From Aquimarina macrocephali JAMB N27 (GTDB lineage: Bacteria > Bacteroidota > Bacteroidia > Flavobacteriales > Flavobacteriaceae), in contig NZ_JACA01000001.1 of assembly GCF_000520995.1 (NCBI RefSeq), forward strand, positions 496,001 through 560,000: a DNA stretch of 64,000 nt, given 5' to 3'. Shown here piece after piece: positions 61,360-64,000 of this stretch; the first letter of the stretch is position 1; every line of letters starts with the position of its first letter. The notes under the pieces were generated by a model. That model saw only the letters and a program-made list of their open reading frames with translations. It was not told where the DNA came from and did not search any database. The position numbers and the translations under genes were made by a program.

Positions 61360-64000
61360 TTATTTAATTTTCCATATAGTTTTTGCTTTTTGCTTTCCAG
61401 CAGAAACTTCTACTGAATATCTTCCTGTAGGAAGGTAATATTTTCCATTTTTTCTTTTCGAAACTTCTTCATCAGGAAATTCTTTTTCAAGTATATTTTT
61501 CCCTTTTTCTGTGATCGTAAGATCATATTCTACATAGTTAAGCCCTTTATCAGCTTTTGTAGAAAATTCCTGAAGTACTTTTCCTTCTTCGGTAGTAATT
61601 TTAATAGAAAAACCTCCTGGTTTTCCAGAATAAAATTTAATGGTAGTTGTCGGTTCATATGGTGTAGACCATTTACTCCAAGAAACACCCCATCGATCTG
61701 ACCACTGCATTGCAGGTGTGTCAAAAACATAAAGTCCTTTATTTATTACATTATCATCAAGAAGCTGCACTTCTTCTATATTTGTTTTGTATATACTTCT
61801 ACCATGTGTTCCTAATAACAAGTCATTAGCCTCTGGTTGGATTACAATATCATGAACCGCCACATTAGGCAATCCATTAGAAAAAACTTGCCAGCTTGCT
61901 CCTTTATCTAATGAAACATAAGCTCCATTATCTGTTCCTATATATACTACGTTTTCATTTTTAGGATCTTCTTTAATCACATTTATTGCAGATACAGGTA
62001 AACCGTTTCCTATATTCTTCCAACTCTGTCCATAGTTTTCACTTACATAGATATAAGGTTTAAAATCATCCCATCGATATCCATTTAATGTTACATATAC
62101 TCTTCCCTTTTTATGAGAAGAAGCAATCACTCTTGACACCCAAAGATCTTTAGGAAAAGATTCCGAAATCTTACTCCAACTTCCTCCAGAATTTTTAGTT
62201 ACATATACTAATCCATCATCACTACCTGTGTAGATCAGTCCAAATTGAAATATCGATTCGGCAATAGTAGATAATGTTCCATAAGCTACATTTCCTTTTT
62301 TACCACCATTCGTTAAATCGTTAGATATAGTAGTCCAGTCATCACCCTGGTTCATAGAGCGCATTAACTTATTACCTCCTAAATATAAAATGTCTTGATT
62401 GTGTGGCGACAGTAAAATTGGTGTTTGCCAATTAAATCGATAAGGAGATTCTCCTAGCTCATGCTTAGGTTGAATATAGGTTTGTTTGTTTTTTGCACGA
62501 TGTATTCTAAAATAATTACCAAACTGAAATCCAGTATATACAATATTTGCATCCCGATCATCAATCTGCACCTGCATACCATCACCTCCCATAATACTTT
62601 CCCAGGGGTAATGACCATTTTGATGCCAGGAATCATCTTCTTTAGCATTATGCGCTCCTACCCAAACTCCATTATCTTGCAATCCGCCATATACATTATA
62701 TGGTTTCTCATGATCAATATTAATTGCATAAAACTGTCCCACACTAGGTTGATTTGCTTTTATCCAGTTTTCTCCATCATCGTAAGAGATATTTAGTCCC
62801 CCATCATTACCATTTATCAAGTGCATAGGGTTTTTAGGATTGATCCACAATGAATGATGATCGGCATGAACGTTTTGTCCATTAATATTGGTAAATGTTT
62901 TTCCGGCATCTTTAGATTTCAAAATAGGGACTCCAGAAATATATATATGATCCTTATTAGCTGGGTTTACCTGTATTTGAGCAAAGTAATATCCATAACT
63001 ATAAAATAGATCATCTATATAGTCTTTATGGGTTTTTGTCCAAGATTTCCCGCCATCATTGCTTCTGTATACTTCTGCTCCTATAACCGGAGTATCAAAT
63101 AACATTGCATTAGCGTTTTCGAGGTATTTCGAGAGGTCTATTGGTTTTACTGTACCTCCACGCACAAGTTGCTTTACATTATCTGCTCTATATTTTTCTT
63201 GAAACCCATTAGTTTTTAAAAATGCATTTAGCTTTTTATTTTCCAGTTTTAAAAAAGCTTCTGATGACATCGTTTTAAAATCCTCTTTGGTTAATCCGGT
63301 ACCGCTTTTTTTGGTATCGTTTTCCTTTCTTCTATACTGGCTATCATGTACAGCATATATTGTGTTTTCATCAAAAACGGCAAGGCCAATTCGACCTACT
63401 CCTTCTCCTGTAGGAAAACCACTTCCTTCTATAGATATTTTATTCCAGGTAGTTCCAGCATCAATACTTTTATAAATCCCTGACCCTAATCCATTACCTT
63501 CAAAATTCCAGGCTTTACGATCTTTATCCCATGCAGCTGCGTACATAATATTATAGTTGCCAGGCGCATATGCCAAATCAATGATACCCGTTCGATCGTT
63601 AATAAACAACGTTTTTTTCCAGGTAGTCCCTCCATCTGTTGTTTTATAGACTCCACGTTCTTGATTAGAAGAATATAAGTGCCCTGTTACTCCCACGACT
63701 ACCTCATCTGGATTATTAGGGTTAATAACGATTCTACCTATATGATGTGAATCGAGTAGTCCTACATTTTTCCATGTCTTACCATTATCTGTAGATTTTA
63801 GAATTCCTATTCCTGCATAGGATGACCTAGACGAATTATTTTCACCGGTTCCTACCCAAATAATATTATTTTTCCAGTCTACTGCAATATCACCTACATT
63901 AATTGTCTCTGCCGAATCCAGAACAGGTTCAAAAATAGTTCCATTATTTACTGTATGCCACAACCCTCCAGAAGCATATCCTACATAAAACTCTGTAGTA
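61360..64000 (-). CDS. sortilin/BNR-type beta-propeller protein (5' end beyond window)
   Basis: The frame stays open through the right edge (the codons before 63963 read TTEFYVGYASGG, then LWHTVNNG), so the gene starts outside the window. The 879 or so visible residues hold many BNR/Asp-box repeats (S-x-D-x-G-x-T-W: STDNGKTW, KTTDGGTTW, SIDAGTTW, SNDGGKSW, SKDAGKTF, SLDKGASW) as in sortilin-like VPS10 propellers and the glycosyl-hydrolase-like exo-proteins of this phylum. The C-terminal 130 residues form a beta domain (TIKFYSGKPGGFSIKI...TGRYSVEVSAGKQKAKTIWKIK). No type-IX sorting tail is evident. It converges on SusD. Confidence 0.85.
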   Translation of the reverse strand, partial: TTEFYVGYASGGLWHTVNNGTIFEPVLDSAETINVGDIAVDWKNNIIWVGTGENNSSRSSYAGIGILKSTDNGKTWKNVGLLDSHHIGRIVINPNNPDEVVVGVTGHLYSSNQERGVYKTTDGGTTWKKTLFINDRTGIIDLAYAPGNYNIMYAAAWDKDRKAWNFEGNGLGSGIYKSIDAGTTWNKISIEGSGFPTGEGVGRIGLAVFDENTIYAVHDSQYRRKENDTKKSGTGLTKEDFKTMSSEAFLKLENKKLNAFLKTNGFQEKYRADNVKQLVRGGTVKPIDLSKYLENANAMLFDTPVIGAEVYRSNDGGKSWTKTHKDYIDDLFYSYGYYFAQIQVNPANKDHIYISGVPILKSKDAGKTFTNINGQNVHADHHSLWINPKNPMHLINGNDGGLNISYDDGENWIKANQPSVGQFYAINIDHEKPYNVYGGLQDNGVWVGAHNAKEDDSWHQNGHYPWESIMGGDGMQVQIDDRDANIVYTGFQFGNYFRIHRAKNKQTYIQPKHELGESPYRFNWQTPILLSPHNQDILYLGGNKLMRSMNQGDDWTTISNDLTNGGKKGNVAYGTLSTIAESIFQFGLIYTGSDDGLVYVTKNSGGSWSKISESFPKDLWVSRVIASSHKKGRVYVTLNGYRWDDFKPYIYVSENYGQSWKNIGNGLPVSAINVIKEDPKNENVVYIGTDNGAYVSLDKGASWQVFSNGLPNVAVHDIVIQPEANDLLLGTHGRSIYKTNIEEVQLLDDNVINKGLYVFDTPAMQWSDRWGVSWSKWSTPYEPTTTIKFYSGKPGGFSIKITTEEGKVLQEFSTKADKGLNYVEYDLTITEKGKNILEKEFPDEEVSKRKNGKYYLPTGRYSVEVSAGKQKAKTIWKIK

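Noticed and set aside
56707-64000. Polysaccharide utilisation locus
   Set aside because: A SusC/SusD pair is present, but there is no glycoside hydrolase, lyase or sulfatase in the window and the next gene is a BNR-type propeller, so I name no substrate or PUL.

Overview
The window looks like a chromosomal segment of a marine member of the Flavobacteriaceae (Bacteroidota), possibly close to Aquimarina. The genus is an inference. The support is low GC, SusC/SusD and TonB-receptor architecture, a CusA pump fused to its TolC-type channel, the flavobacterial block purN / acpP-fabF-rnc-IPExxxVDY-pyk, promoters of the TTTG-N19-21-TAnnTTTG type, no Shine-Dalgarno-like starts, and many SC-lipobox lipoproteins. 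I saw no tRNA, rRNA, CRISPR array, transposase or phage gene.

Layout. 1-6.7 kb: a leftward heavy-metal efflux operon (DUF6660-like peptide, CusA-TolC fusion, CusB, a Fur-family regulator, and DUF3703 at the edge), with a TGCAAT-N3-ATTGCA palindrome between promoter and operon. 7-10.7 kb: a TonB receptor with a partner lipoprotein and a small Cys/His-rich secreted protein. 10.8-31.3 kb: mostly housekeeping genes, including a small GG-leader peptide, a hydrolase, AddB and AddA-like recombination proteins on either side of an OmpA/TSP3 protein, Fe/Mn superoxide dismutase, PurF, a PfkB kinase, an astacin protease, RNase H, PurN, the fatty-acid/RNase III cluster and pyruvate kinase. 31.4-33.7 kb: a PAS histidine kinase, a single-domain response regulator and a DUF2721 protein.

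33.8-56.1 kb is the accessory heart of the window. It holds about eighteen secreted or surface proteins (collagen-like, parallel beta-helix, Kelch-like, FN3/propeller and novel lipoproteins), three membrane-associated AraC-type regulators (two GAF-AraC, one TPR-AraC), a lanthipeptide-like precursor and several gene remnants. Six lipoprotein genes here share a 33-bp dyad, GTCC-N6-TTTGAAATTCAAA-N6-GGAC. In every case it lies exactly 21 nt upstream of a TAnnTTTG-like -7 box. Two of the six sites abut or overlap the stop codons of the two GAF-AraC genes. A second palindrome (TCGAWATTC-TGW-GAATTTCGA) occurs on both sides of the TPR-AraC gene. I read this as an undescribed regulon for surface lipoproteins: membrane-linked GAF-AraC proteins acting on activator-dependent promoters. 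The DNA pattern is seen directly; assigning the regulators is inference.

56.7-64 kb: a SusC/SusD uptake pair, followed by a convergent, edge-truncated sortilin/BNR-type beta-propeller protein.
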